From Marasmius tenuissimus (taxonomy: Eukaryota; Basidiomycota; Agaricomycetes; Agaricales; Marasmiaceae), in contig JAQOTA010000049.1 in the NCBI GenBank assembly GCA_029532415.1, positions 310,001-374,000 on the forward strand: DNA of 64,000 nucleotides, in the 5' to 3' direction. Below the pieces are notes generated by a model, which had not been told where the DNA came from, did no database searches, and worked only from the letters and a program-made list of their open reading frames with translations. The first letter of the stretch is position 1. Each line of letters starts with the position of its first letter. This document shows, one piece after another, positions 10,064-20,967 of this stretch. The position numbers and the translations under genes are program-made.

Positions 10064-10776
10064 TCAGACCTCGTCGTCCTCATCCTCCTCGTCCTCCTCG
10101 TCAGCCTCCTCCTCATCATGGAGGAAGTCACGAATGTGAGGGAAGTCATCCTCAATCCACCAGTAGGCACCTATAAGCCTCTCGAATCGCTCCTTCGGAG
10201 TCTTCCCGTAAAAGCTCACGCCCGGAGGATTGATGAAGCGGTCGAAATCCTTCTTCTCCTTGGCATACTCAGCTCGCCTGCGCTCTCTGAGTTCTGCAAC
10301 ATACTCCTTGTTTGCCCAACGCTCGAACCCGCTACCAGTAATGGCTTGTTCCATTGCCTCTTGCCATCCAAGTTGTGGGTATGGATAGGTGAGTGGATTT
10401 CCCTCTCGTTCAGCCCTATGACGCCGAAAAACGTAGTTGAGTCCGCCATGGAGGATACTCTTTGCCAACTCCTGCTCGCCCAGAAATTCGGTGAGCAGTC
10501 TGAAACAACACGGCCCTGAGTCCCAGCGCTCACCTTTTTCAACAGTCGAACCCTCCCCCTACTGCCTGCAATGCGTTCGGGAACTGGCCAGGCTGCAAAC
10601 CAGTACGAGAGTGCTTCAGTCATGAAAAGTCGCGTCTGGGTGCTCTTCAAACTCTGATCCTGGATGTCTGAGAGGTACTTGTCGAGAATCGGTGCAATTG
10701 CCTCCGCGAATTCGTGGCACGATTGCGACGATGGTGTTCGGGTGATACGGTGGTCTTCGCGTGTATCGGGAGGCAT
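10064..10776 (-). CDS. Hypothetical protein with acidic tail, possible frameshift
   Basis: N-terminal frame starts MPPDTREDHRITRTPSSQSC at 10776 and runs through FAEAIAPILDKYLSDIQDQS and LFMTEALSYWFAAWPVPERI. The C-terminal frame (10064 to about 10550) contains EKGERWDSGPCCFRLLTEFL, AKSILHGGLNYVFRRHRAER, FERWANKEYVAELRERRRAE and ends in an acidic run EEADEEDEEDEDDEV. The two frames overlap near 10.50-10.56 kb and I could not place an intron of normal size that joins them in phase, so a frameshift or an unusual splice site is possible. An upstream in-frame exon (MDQSPLSFCPPP at 10911) may extend the N-terminus. I do not recognise the family. Confidence 0.5.
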
Positions 10777-11350
10777 ACTGAGGTGACTGGGCTGCCAAGA
10801 TGCGTCAGTAGGAGTACGAAATGCGATGAACTGCGACAAACCTGACTTGAAAAAGAACGAAACTTCTGTAGGAGAGGGTGGTGGGCAAAACGAAAGAGGC
10901 GACTGGTCCAAATGCGACTGTTACGGGGATAAGTAGACCCAAAAATGCCTGAGAAAACCTTATATCTTACTTACCCGTCAGTGGATTCTAATCTTCTGGA
11001 AACCCACTGAAGTCTTCGTTGTAATCTACATTGGCGTCTTCTAATTATCTTGATTCTTGGAACCTTCACTCTTCGAGTAATCATCAACAATGACGCCATT
11101 GGAAGGTTTCCTCAGTGAGCTTGGTAGAGCCTACACATCCTCTGAAAGAGCTGAGGATGTCAGTGTGAAAGGCAAAAGGAATGATACCTTTGACCAATGA
11201 AACCCTGATCAACTTGCAAGAGGCGTTGTTTGATTACCGGCATCACAGATGCCTTATTTGTACATGGGAATGACGGGCCAGATTAGGCCAAATTAGGCGC
11301 CTCAACGCACGGTGTATCTTACCTTTCCACGTTGATGTTATAACAAAACG
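10777..11350. other. Intergenic region upstream of the KDZ gene, two octamers
   Basis: No gene seen apart from the possible N-terminal extension of the previous gene. ATTCTAAT lies at 10985-10992 and TTCTAAT at 11039-11045, the closest left-orientation copies to the transposase. Confidence 0.5.
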
Positions 11351-14300
11351 ATGCCCAAGAACGGAAAAAACAAGCCGCGACTCATCTCAACTTCATCTAA
11401 CGCTCGAATCGAGGCTCACAATTTTCTCCGGGCTTCAAGTTCAGCAACCAAACGGGCAAGAGTGCTTGTTGAGAACAATCAGGGACCCACCCAACCGCGA
11501 AGTACGCAAAATGCAGAAATTGATCACGATCCTGCCCTGTCAGAAAGCTCGCACTTGAATGCCAACAGTAACCAACCGACCGAAGAGGATATGGTGGGAG
11601 TAAAGGTGGTGGAGAAACTGAAAAGATACGAAGATTCAGTGAGTTGTATTTGCACATATCTCCCCTCGGTTAGCTGATACAAATCGTTCAGGATATACCG
11701 CTACTGACATGGTCCCGGGAGTACCGTGATGGCTATCTGGACTGGAATATGATCACAGAAGGAAGAGGCCGGATTTACTACAAACACCGGACATGCGGAC
11801 GTTGCAATTCCACTCGAGCTAACTGGCGGTGTCTCGACTGTTTCGGTCTTCGCCTTGTGTGCCGAGAATGCTTAATCAAAGCACATACGGATGAGCCCCT
11901 ACATAGAATCGAGGTAAAGACCAGTGTTGATACCCCATTGAACGTCTCTCATGCTCTTTATAGGAATGGAGGAACGATTTCTTCCATCCGTCAGGCCTCA
12001 AAGACCTTGGTGTTCGGGTTCAACTGGGTCATAAGGCAGGAGAGCGTTGCGCGTTACCTCTACCTGGGCATAGAGACTTTACTGTCCTATCGTGGAACGG
12101 AATACATGCCGTTAACTTGGATTTCTGTGGTTGCGAGCCGATTGGTACGTGTTGATTGCCATATCTCTTTTTTCTTCGGGTCTAATATACACAAAACGTG
12201 AATAGACAAGCATTTACAGCTAATGGAAATGGGTTGGTGGCCAGCTTCTTACAAGGAGCCTCAAACAGCCGCTACGTTCCAGCTATTGAGAAATTACCAC
12301 ATCACCAACCTACAGTCACAAACAGCTCCGACAGACTTCCATGCGGTGCTTGAGCAAATCACCTGTGGAACGGGTCTGACCAAGATCCCTGTACGTGTCT
12401 TTATCTGATCATACGACGAATTCACGTACTGAACGAATCTTCCTGATAGGACCGCGAGGCCCAGTTTCTTCTAATACTACGGGAATGGCGGAATATCAAA
12501 ATGCTCAAGCGTTGTGGCAGGTGCCATGACCCTGGAGGCATAGCTGCGACTTCTGCTGGAGCGGCTGCCGTTCCGTGTCGAGCGTGTCCCCATCCCGGAA
12601 AGAACATGCCAGAAGACTGGGACAAAGCACCTGCAGAGGATCAGTAAGTTCACGTTACTTCTCTCAGTATCGAATTTCGAGGCTAATGTGTTGCCCAGGT
12701 TTCTACACGGCCTTTATCTTGCGGAGGATGCGAATTTTAAGCAGAAGGCTAGGGCTCGTCCGAACGATCACCGAGATCCGCCCTTAAGTCCAGCAGCAGC
12801 ATTTTGGGTGCCTCATGAGCTCTACATGCAAGAAGTGACAAAGCATCCGGAGAAACGCGAGGTAAGTCTGTTCCCTACTATAGGTCGAGCACACCGGGCT
12901 GGAGCAGAGTATAGATCAGCCATTGTTCGTCTTTCAACGCCATGGCCCAAGCGAACTCGAGAAAGTCGAAGGGATTACGTGCCACCGGCATCGGAAGTGT
13001 AACCTGTGCTCGCCATGGGACCTTTCGTCCAAACGGAATGGGGGACCTGCAAAAGGGGGAGCGGTACGTGTTGAATATATTTGTACAATTCTGGCAAACT
13101 CTTGATACGACTCGGATATAGATATGCAAACATGGACTTCCTGGCACTGTTCAGTCTCCTCAGCTGCGCAGTAGCGCTTGTATTCTTTTCGTACGACATC
13201 GCATGCCAATGGATGGTGAATTTTTACTCGCGAATGAAAGCGTTCCCCCCATTCATGCACGTCCCTTCGCGCGTTACTATGAGGTTTAAGGTACCAAAAT
13301 TTCATCTTGTTGGACACGTAAAAAAATGCTGGGCGCCATTCTCTTTCAACTACACCGAGGGAGGGGCAAAAACAGATGGGGAGGCGGTCGAGAGGAACTG
13401 GGCGTGGTTGAATGCCGTGGCCCGTTCAGTCTCCATGATGAGAGCTGGCGGCCGCTGGGATACGATTGACGACTTTGCAAACTTTTGGAACTATCGAAAG
13501 ATGGTAAAATCAGGTACGTTCGCTATAGTCTGAGCACATATTTCTCATCACTCACATCTCATTCAGAGAAATCCTTGACAAAGAGTGTGGTGAAGGCGCT
13601 TCCCGAGGCTGTGATTAATGCCCGAGTGTTCAGTGCCTTCAACGATGCTCTGAGGGATGACCATGCCAGTGATGTCGCTGAATGGCTCGACCAGGTTGCA
13701 AAGTGGGAAACGGGAGTCGACAAATTCTGCCCGTATGAAATCAAAGAGCCAGGCAAGCCATTTGCACTATTCTCCTGTGCTCAGGACTAACTTCTCGGCC
13801 AACAACCACAGAGATAAGCGTAGCAAAAATGAAGAAGATTATCGCAGACGAAGAGCGTAAACGTGCCGAGCTGGGAGAGGCGCCGATGAAAAGTGACGTA
13901 ATTCTCCGTGGCCTGGAGATAGAAGAGTCCCAGTGAGTATTCAGTTTCTTTTTAATATTCCATACCGACGGCCCTGCAGACGTACATTGAGGGCTGCGTT
14001 GTCCCAAAAGAAGCAAACCGACACGCAACAATCCGAGAATCAAGCTAAAGCCGGGAAGCTGCTCAATTCCATACGTTCTTATCGTCAGACACTCCTTGGT
14101 CACATCCCCGCCCTGCGACAGCTGATGGAGGACCAGCCCCCAGAGGAACATGCATCCCCTTGTGAGATGTGCCTGTTCTTTCCTAGTGCCATCAACCAAG
14201 AACTGCGTGCGGTGACGTGTCCCAAAGACTTGATACGGATTGAGGAGCAGCTTCGTGAGGGCCAGTGTTATGATTTTCTGGCACGCCTTCGTGCTCAGCT

Positions 14301-15201
14301 TCAAGCACGTGCAGTTGCCTACAAGAACGCCTCTCGCCTCGTTCCGTCCCAGGGCTTATTCACCCGAACAAGGATACTCCAGAACTCTATCGAGAAGAAG
14401 ATCAACCTGCTCGTGACAGCCTATCGAGATGCCCGGAGGGCCTTAATGTCTCTCCGAGGCGAGGGAGCATGGTCGAGGATCCTCAAGGAGCTCAAGGACG
14501 AGGATGTTCGGGGGATTAGTGAACGGGTTGTGAAGGAAAAGGAGAGGGAAGAGAGGGAACGGGCTGAGGGCATTGCTGGCGTCAGCCATGACGACTTTGC
14601 TTTACTACTCGAGAACAATATTCCCACTGCGCCATTCAACCCTGTACTCACTCTTGGCCAGACCAAACAGCATCTATCGTGGATTTGGTATACTTACAAG
14701 GACGTCGAAGGGACTGACGCCCTTGCCAGTACGTTCGAGGAGCTCAAAGATAGTGAGTCTTAATCTCGAGTTCATATCAAAGCAACACTGATAATTTTAC
14801 AACCAGATCTTCGTGTTGAATGGTGCAAGGCCCGGGCAAACGCGCGTCGTGCACACGAGGAGATCAGACTCGTTGAAGAAGAGATGAGGCGTTCGATTCA
14901 GTTTTGCTTCAAACAATCGGGATGGTGGAAGGAGCAGATGGAGAGAAGGACAGATGTGTCAGAGTACCTGGCGGAAGGTTTGACCGCCTATGCTAAAGAG
15001 CATGAAGAGACAGAAATGGCGCGAGGGCTGCGGTGGACGAATTCCTGGGCAAAGATACGGAGCCGGGCCAAAGAGGTGCTCCAGTTTCTTTCTGACGATG
15101 ATAATGATGGATCCTTGCCCTCACTTTCCTCGTTGGAGGTCGAGATTGAACCCGAAGAGGACGTCGATCCCAACGATGAAGGAGAAGATTTATTTGAGTA
15201 G
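11351..15201 (+). CDS. KDZ (Kyakuja-Dileera-Zisupton) transposase with CxC2 cysteine cluster
   Basis: Twelve exons join without a frame break (11351..11638, 11692..11913, 11964..12144, 12206..12390, 12450..12643, 12699..12861, 12915..13063, 13122..13513, 13567..13752, 13812..13932, 13980..14752, 14807..15201), giving 1082 residues. Intron 9 has a GC donor (CCAG|GCAAGC). The N-terminal 110 residues are basic and disordered. Next is the CxC2 cluster CGRCNSTRANWRCLDC / LVCRECLIKAHTDEPLHRIE, then WRNDFFHPSGLKDLGVRVQL and IHAVNLDFCGC. The RNase H-like core follows: LHGLYLAEDANFKQK, GLRATGIGSVTCARHG, RPNGMGDLQKGERY, FFSYDIACQWMVNF, VPKFHLVGHVKKCW, KTDGEAVERNWAWLN and RWDTIDDFANFWNYRK. The C-terminal third is coiled and acidic (RVEWCKARANARRAHEE, ending in Glu/Asp). 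All family blocks are present, so it may be active. KDZ elements spread through basidiomycete genomes, sometimes with TET/JBP genes; I see none here. Confidence 0.94.
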
Positions 15202-15446
15202 GTCTGTGACGTGATCACTAGTAGCCGTACAGCGAATGTTCTTTCCTTATAAAATTCAGAATACGAGAGGACAGCTTCCGAACCGTTTGCAGAACACATC
15301 AGAGAAAGGGTGTTGATAAGGGGCGGGGGGGATAAGAATCATCACAACCTGTCGGTGTTAGTCGTCCACCACCGCGGTGGATTAATATCCTCTGGATCAG
15401 TCGATCACACACTGACAGGTTCAAGGAGCGGGATCAGGCTATAGGT

Positions 15447-15736
15447 ATTAGAATCTGCATCGAGGGTCCGGACAATTAGAATACTTTGTATCGACAGGAC
15501 CATAGGTATCGGCGGCTGAAGAATTAGAATGAAGGTTGGGAGAATTACAATGCGCTGTATCGATGAGACAAAAGGGACCGGTGGCTGAAGGATTAGAATA
15601 TGCTTCTCAATCTGTTTTCAAGACCAGCGGGAGTTCGGAGGATTAGAATAAACAAGCAGGTCTGAGCGATTATTAGAATAAGCGGAGAGGCAGTAGGTAT
15701 ACGGTAGTAGCCCGCCTCCTCAAATCACATTAGAAG
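15447..15736. repeat. Right cluster of inverted octamers (ATTAGAAT) with a 69-bp-spaced duplication
   Basis: ATTAGAAT occurs at 15447, 15475, 15523, 15592, 15642 and 15672, with ATTACAAT at 15544 and ATTAGAAG at 15729. This is the reverse complement of the word clustered left of the transposase. The stretch 15475-15530 is repeated 69 bp downstream at 15544-15599 (ATTAGAAT...TGTATCGA...GGCTGAAG...ATTAGAAT in both). It probably marks the right subterminal region of the KDZ element. Confidence 0.7.
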
Positions 15737-16428
15737 TTAGAACACACCGTCTTCTCATTTGGCGGTCTATCCAAGTTCGCGGCACTGGAATCTAGTAGGA
15801 ATAGGCAGGATGGGAAGACGGGATGGGAAGACCAGTAGAGTGCTCCCTGGGACTGGAGGAGGGGAATTAAAATATGAATCACCTATGCAAGCTACTTGCC
15901 AGCACCATACAATAATTAAAATCTGAGTGCCCTACGCTAGCGCGATTCTTGCAATTCATCTACATGGTGTGTTGGGACTCCCCACCAAACATCATGATTA
16001 TATGGGCCACAATTTGTGGAATCGTTATAATGATCCTACATGGTGTGTTGTCGTGTCCGCATCCAATACTCGTTACGACAATGAGTCCGAGCAGGTGCCA
16101 ACGTTATTGAACCCTGCAGATGTCTGTTCTGTGATTCTGAGGTTGAGTACAATCTACAGTAGCAGTCACAATACGTATCACTCAAGCATATATCGATCCC
16201 TCATTAGCTCTCAGAGCGGATTCACAGATACGTGGACGCAGAGGGCTTTGATGTGGTGTCTTCGCTCCCCGAGTCGCGCATTTCAGGACGGTCGGATGAT
16301 GTGCTGTAGCTGGGCTTGTGGCCGCGTCATATCAGATGACGATAGCAAATACTGAATTTATCACATCCGATCGACAATTGTGCAGTGAAAGTCGTCGTAT
16401 ACATAAAGCCGGCTGGTGGATTCAAGGT
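15737..16428. other. No gene seen; possible right boundary of the KDZ element
   Basis: Two weak octamer variants (ATTAAAAT near 15866 and 15914) fall in the first 200 bp; no coding frame is convincing. I could not identify terminal inverted repeats or a target duplication. Confidence 0.4.
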
Positions 16429-17064
16429 CTACTTTCCCAACTTTTCCTGATCTGCCTTCGGAAGTATACCCCAAATGCGTGCACAATACAGCGAGTCAAA
16501 AAACTCTTTTGCCACCTTGATCTTCAAATCACCCTCGTGCTGTACGAGGTGGAAGATCCAGATGTACTCATTATCGTAGTTCCCCATTCCTGAGGTCAAT
16601 TCCCCGTCACATTTGAGCTGGGAATTCTCGAGTAAGCTAGCGAGGAAGACCAGCAAAGCAAAAAGCGCTGACCTGTAAAACGACCTTCCCGGGCATTTCG
16701 ACATAATCAAGGCATGTGTACTAGGGAAACAAGATATTCTTGAGGAGATCGAACTCTATCAATGCAACCAGATGCTCACTGTGTAGTCTTTCACAAAGTT
16801 TCCTCCGAGGAAACGTGTAAAGAATGCCTCGGTCTCCTTTCGGTCCTTTACTCGAGGGGCAATTTGATCGAATCCCTTGGCTATCCACGAGTACTCGATA
16901 TCGTCGCTGAGTTGTTCCAGGATAGCTTGTGCATTCTGGTCACGTATCCCTTTCAAGAAGCGAAGGACAGTCCTTAACTGGGCACTGGCCGTCGTCGGAG
17001 CGGCGCTATCATCGAGAATAAGCTGGGTGATGAGTTCTGGAGTGATGTCCGATGTGGATGCCAT
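16429..17064 (-). CDS. NTF2/SnoaL-like small protein, 173 aa
   Basis: Exons 16780..17064, 16673..16720 and 16429..16617 join in phase 0. The protein starts MASTSDITPELITQLILDDS. From residue 25 it follows an NTF2/SnoaL-like plan: helix (LRTVLRFLKGIRDQNAQAI), LEQLSDDIEYSWIAKGF, KDRKETEAFFTRFLGG, then the antiparallel sheet YTCLDYVEMPGKVVLQ, LKCDGELTSGMGNYDNEYIW and IFHLVQHEGDLKIKVAKEFF. This cup fold serves many small isomerases, cyclases and ligand-binding proteins, and such proteins occur near fungal secondary-metabolism genes. No catalytic residues can be assigned. Length is normal for the fold. It is 1.7 kb upstream of the first P450 and divergent from it. Confidence 0.65.
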
Positions 17065-18740
17065 TCTTTACCACGGAGTTGAGAGTTAAGCTGGGTTCAA
17101 TGGTTAGCTAGGGGGAAGGTCTTTTCTTAAATATGATATCGCGCTCATAGCATTCGGTATGACATTGTATCAGATTGATTGATGAACGTGTTGGATGATA
17201 TTCTGTTTGGTCGAGTAAAATTCGTTCTTCGAGAGAGCCGGGGAACAGTCAACGAAGTTCATACCGACCGCCACCACCAACTTCATCCAGTAGTGTAGGC
17301 CAAAGATCTCGCGTGCTATCTCGGAGTCACTCCATTCTGTGCCCAGCTACTCCCTTCATTCGACCATCAAACGCATGGAGTTCTCGATATAGCAGCTGTC
17401 AGCTGAATCAAATGGGAAGGAAAGAGAAGGGGGGGAGGCGTCAGGACAAAGATTGATCTTCCAATGACGAAAACCAAGAATAGCACGTATGGTGACGGCT
17501 ATGCGTCGCAAAATCGTTGCAACCAGTTCGACACTGATGAACATTTAGAAGCCACGTAGAAGTTACAGGTCAAAACTGGTCCGAACGGGATGTATTCTGA
17601 TGATAATTTTAGAACAGACACCGCGCACCTGATGCAATAAAACCATCATTTTGATCGGGCTTCTACATCATCCCGTTGGAACTGTACCGTAGTACTATAG
17701 AGCTAGTGAGAGAATCTGTGCGAGGGAGAACCACATATGAGGGAAGGGCTCGGATTGGCCCCGATCTGGGGAAGCTACGGAGGGAAGGAAGGAATTTTAG
17801 TATTACACGGCATCAAAGGGTTGTTGAGGCGGAAGGAGGACTCGGAGTTTGTTACACGGCATACCGGTTCACGTAACCAGGGTGGAATTCCCACGAACTC
17901 CTTCCAGCTCCTGAGCGCTGAGCGACGGCATTGCAGGGCATTGCGCGTGACATTCTGACCATGTTCAAATTTCAGATCTTCAGACTTTCATTGGACTTTC
18001 GTGCCATTCACCCAATGCCTCGTAGACCTCTGTGACGACTGGAGGATAGGTCTCCACATCGAATCGGGCCCAAAAAGTAGCATCAAGCCCTATTAGGTCG
18101 TCGGATCTTGACCTCGCCTCTGTTGATTATATCGGTGTATTGTTTGACTAACTAAGTAGCTACTTAGTTAGTCAAACAATACACCGAAGTTGCAACGAGT
18201 CTTTCCTGATGATCAGCCGCCTTACTTAACCCGATATCCCTTCCTTCTCCCTTTGCTCCTCGGCCTCGTCTTCCAAGGGTGACCCGTTCTGATCGCTTGA
18301 TGTTGTGGATACTGGTTCTGGGACTCTGAAGTTGAGGTGCTGTACTCGAGAGACTCAGGAGCCGAAAACTAAAAATGAGCTTTCTGATCATCATCTTTGT
18401 ATCGCCTCACTGGTCCTTGTTGGCTCAAATTTCTCGGGCATTGACCATTGACCGGGGATCCCAAGCTTTTCCATGATCTATCTGATGCACGGCATATCGT
18501 AGACCACGCTTGCGCCATCATATTCTCGTATGCTCAGAGAAAGCTCTCTCACAGCATCCGGTGAAACATTAACGTGTAACAGCGATTCCTTTACAGTCAA
18601 CAAAGCATCAACGATGATAGATCTCATAGACTAGTCTCGATTTTATCTCAAGTACTGCGGTTGTGGTCTCGATCCCTTTCCCGCATTATTCCAGATTATC
18701 CCCCGCTACTATTTCCAAGCATCTAACCCACCGAAGCAGC
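17065..18740. other. Intergenic region with a perfect palindrome, no supported gene
   Basis: Short frames on both strands (for instance 18164-18394, minus) lack recognisable content. The palindrome at 18132-18187 is listed separately. The last 100 bp hold the promoter of the P450 gene, without an obvious TATA box. Confidence 0.5.
18132..18187. repeat. Perfect 56-bp palindrome with no spacer
   Basis: The left arm begins TCGGTGTATTGTTTGACTAA and meets its exact reverse complement at GTAG|CTAC between 18159 and 18160. All 28 base pairs of the arms match. Confidence 0.95.
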
Positions 18741-20967
18741 ATGAATTTCCTCACTCTACTCGATTGCCTCGTAGTGGCCACCCTCGGCACATGGTTTCTT
18801 TGGCTGGCTCGACGGCGTAGAGCTTGCGATGCGAATTTACCGCCAGGCCCTCGAAGGTATCCTATCATTGGAAGCGCTTTTGCCATGCCTCGAAGCCATC
18901 ATGCACGCGGTTTTGCTGAACTGGGAGAGGTGAGTGGGTAGTTTGCTTTACATGGGGTCGAAATCCCTCCTTACGCTCACTACCTTTGCTTTCTATCGCA
19001 GCAATATGGTGCGTTCCGGACACGATCGACCCGTGGGTAGACTCACCAAGACGAGATGCCTAGGCGATATCATCTATCTGAAAATCTTCAACCAAGGAAT
19101 GCTTGTACTCAATAGTCAAAAAGCTGCCTTCTCGGCTTTATGTGTCCACGGGGAAAGCTCTTCCGGACGTCCGCCTCTCGTGATGGCTGGTACACTGTAT
19201 CTTAACTTTTTGTCTAAGCGCGGTCGAACGCCTCAGTGACTTTTGTCTTGTTTCACGCCACAGATCAGGATATGACCGATTTCTGGGTCTTATGCAAAAC
19301 GATAAACGACTTCAGGACGGCAGAAAGTACCTCAACGGGGCCATCGGTCCGCATTTTGCTCGTGCATACGCCGATGCTCAGCAGGCCGAAGTCATGCGGT
19401 TCCTGAAAAAGTTGGAGAGCAACCCGGACGAACTCATGAACCACTGCAAGTGGTGCGCCCTTTCTTTTGACCTGCCGTCAAACCACTGCTGACGCGTGAA
19501 GAAAGGATCGCCGGAGCTTGTATCCTCTTGATATCACGTATGCACGCTCTTTTCTTCCCTGGTGCTGCGCTGATTCTAGCTCCCAGATGGATACAATGCA
19601 AAAGATTTTGACGATCCATTTGTTTTGGCGTCGAGTACGGTGATGAAGCAGTTCGGTGACGCGGCGACGCCAGCCAAGTGGCTAGTCGATGTTTTTCCTA
19701 CTTGTCAGTCTCGTTCAAACGAAGAAAATTCGTTCGTATACTCATCTTATCCCTGGTCTGGCATCAGTGATGTATATCCCGGACTGGCTCCCTGGATCCG
19801 GGTTCAAACGTGTCGCGGCTAGGTATCGGTTGACAGCAGAAGAGGCGTTCATTAAGCCGTACATGTGGGTAAAAAATCAGATGGTTTGTCCTTCTATGTT
19901 GGCGTTTGGGTGTTATGCGACTCTTACATATACCTGCAACGCATTCAGAAGGAAGGCTCTGCCAAACCAAGCCTCGTGGCCTCGTTCTTGGAGAGTATGG
20001 AAGATTCTGCACAGCTGACCAAGGAGCAAGAGGAATTCATCATGTTTACCATGGGGGATTTGTTGTACGTCCTTCATTCACGTGTTCATGAATCTGGTAC
20101 AGAGGTTAATCAACCTTCTTCGTAGTGGTGCGGGGCTCGAGACTGTGAGTGTTTATGCCTTGAACTTCAAACCGAACTCTACTTGACGTCGTCGAGCAAG
20201 ATGACTTCGGCCGTAACGTCATTCTTCCTGGCAATGGTAAAAAATCCTTCTATTTTGAGGAAGGCCCAAGCCGAGATCGACAGCGTGTGTACGGTAGAGC
20301 ACCGTCTACCAACGTTCAAGGATAAGGCTCGATTGCCATATGTCGAGGCGCTTGTCAAGGAGGTTCTAAGATGGGGGGTCATGACGCCTCTGGGACTCCC
20401 GCATAGGTTTACTAGAGATGAATTGGTCAATGGGTACTATATCCCGAAGGATACAATTGCGTTTGCCAACATCAGGTAAGTTGTTTCGCCTCCTCCTGCT
20501 TGGTCGATGGTGGTGACACGCGGCTCTCCACGGCACAGCGCGATTTCATTCGATCAGAGAATCTATCCCGAACCGCACAAATTCTCTCCGGAGCGCTTTT
20601 TGGGTCCAGACGCACAGGACGATCCCAGGAACAGTGTCTTTGGGTTCGGGAGAAGGTACGCATTATCAAACTTCTTCCAGGCGATGAGACCTCAGTCACA
20701 CTACCTTCGTAGAATATGTCCAGGAGCGGGATTGGCAGAACAGATTATCTTCATCATCGTTTCCTGCACTCTCGCTACTTTCGACATTCGTCCCCTTGAA
20801 GGCGCCAACTACGATGTCGATCGCACGGACACAGTTATCGGGTAAGCTCAGTCAGTATTCATGAAGGAGCCCAGTAGCTCATGCTCTAGTCGGGTTCTAG
20901 CATGAATAAACCTTTCAAGTGTGATATCACCTTACGATCGAAGGAGTCTGGTACCCTCATGCTTTAG
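18741..20967 (+). CDS. Cytochrome P450 monooxygenase (first of two paralogues)
   Basis: Multi-exon gene starting MNFLTLLDCLVVATLGTWFL at 18741, a membrane anchor, followed by the Pro-rich hinge NLPPGPRRYPIIG. Exons rejoin in phase through the whole family pattern: DIIYLKIFNQGMLVLNSQKA, SGRPPLVMAG, GYDRFLGLMQND, a helix I motif AGLET followed by MTSAVTSFFLAM, the ExxR motif in VKEVLRWG, PERF in KFSPERFLG, and the heme loop FGFGRRICPGAGLAEQ, whose Cys is reached through an intron (R|R-ICPG). It ends GTLML-stop at 20965-20967. A 7-nt exon (19002-19008) is shared in position with the second P450. It should be an ER-bound, heme-thiolate monooxygenase needing a P450 reductase; substrate unknown. 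BLAST names such as O-methylsterigmatocystin oxidoreductase are usual for this clade but say little. Confidence 0.92.

Noticed and set aside
1..16000. A TET/JBP dioxygenase gene travelling with the KDZ element
   Set aside because: I looked for HxD...H and Fe/2OG motifs in the nearby proteins and found none.
20110..20240. P450 helix I AGLET as a disabling mutation
   Set aside because: The family consensus allows Glu in place of Asp, and the catalytic Thr is present, so it is not evidence of loss of function.
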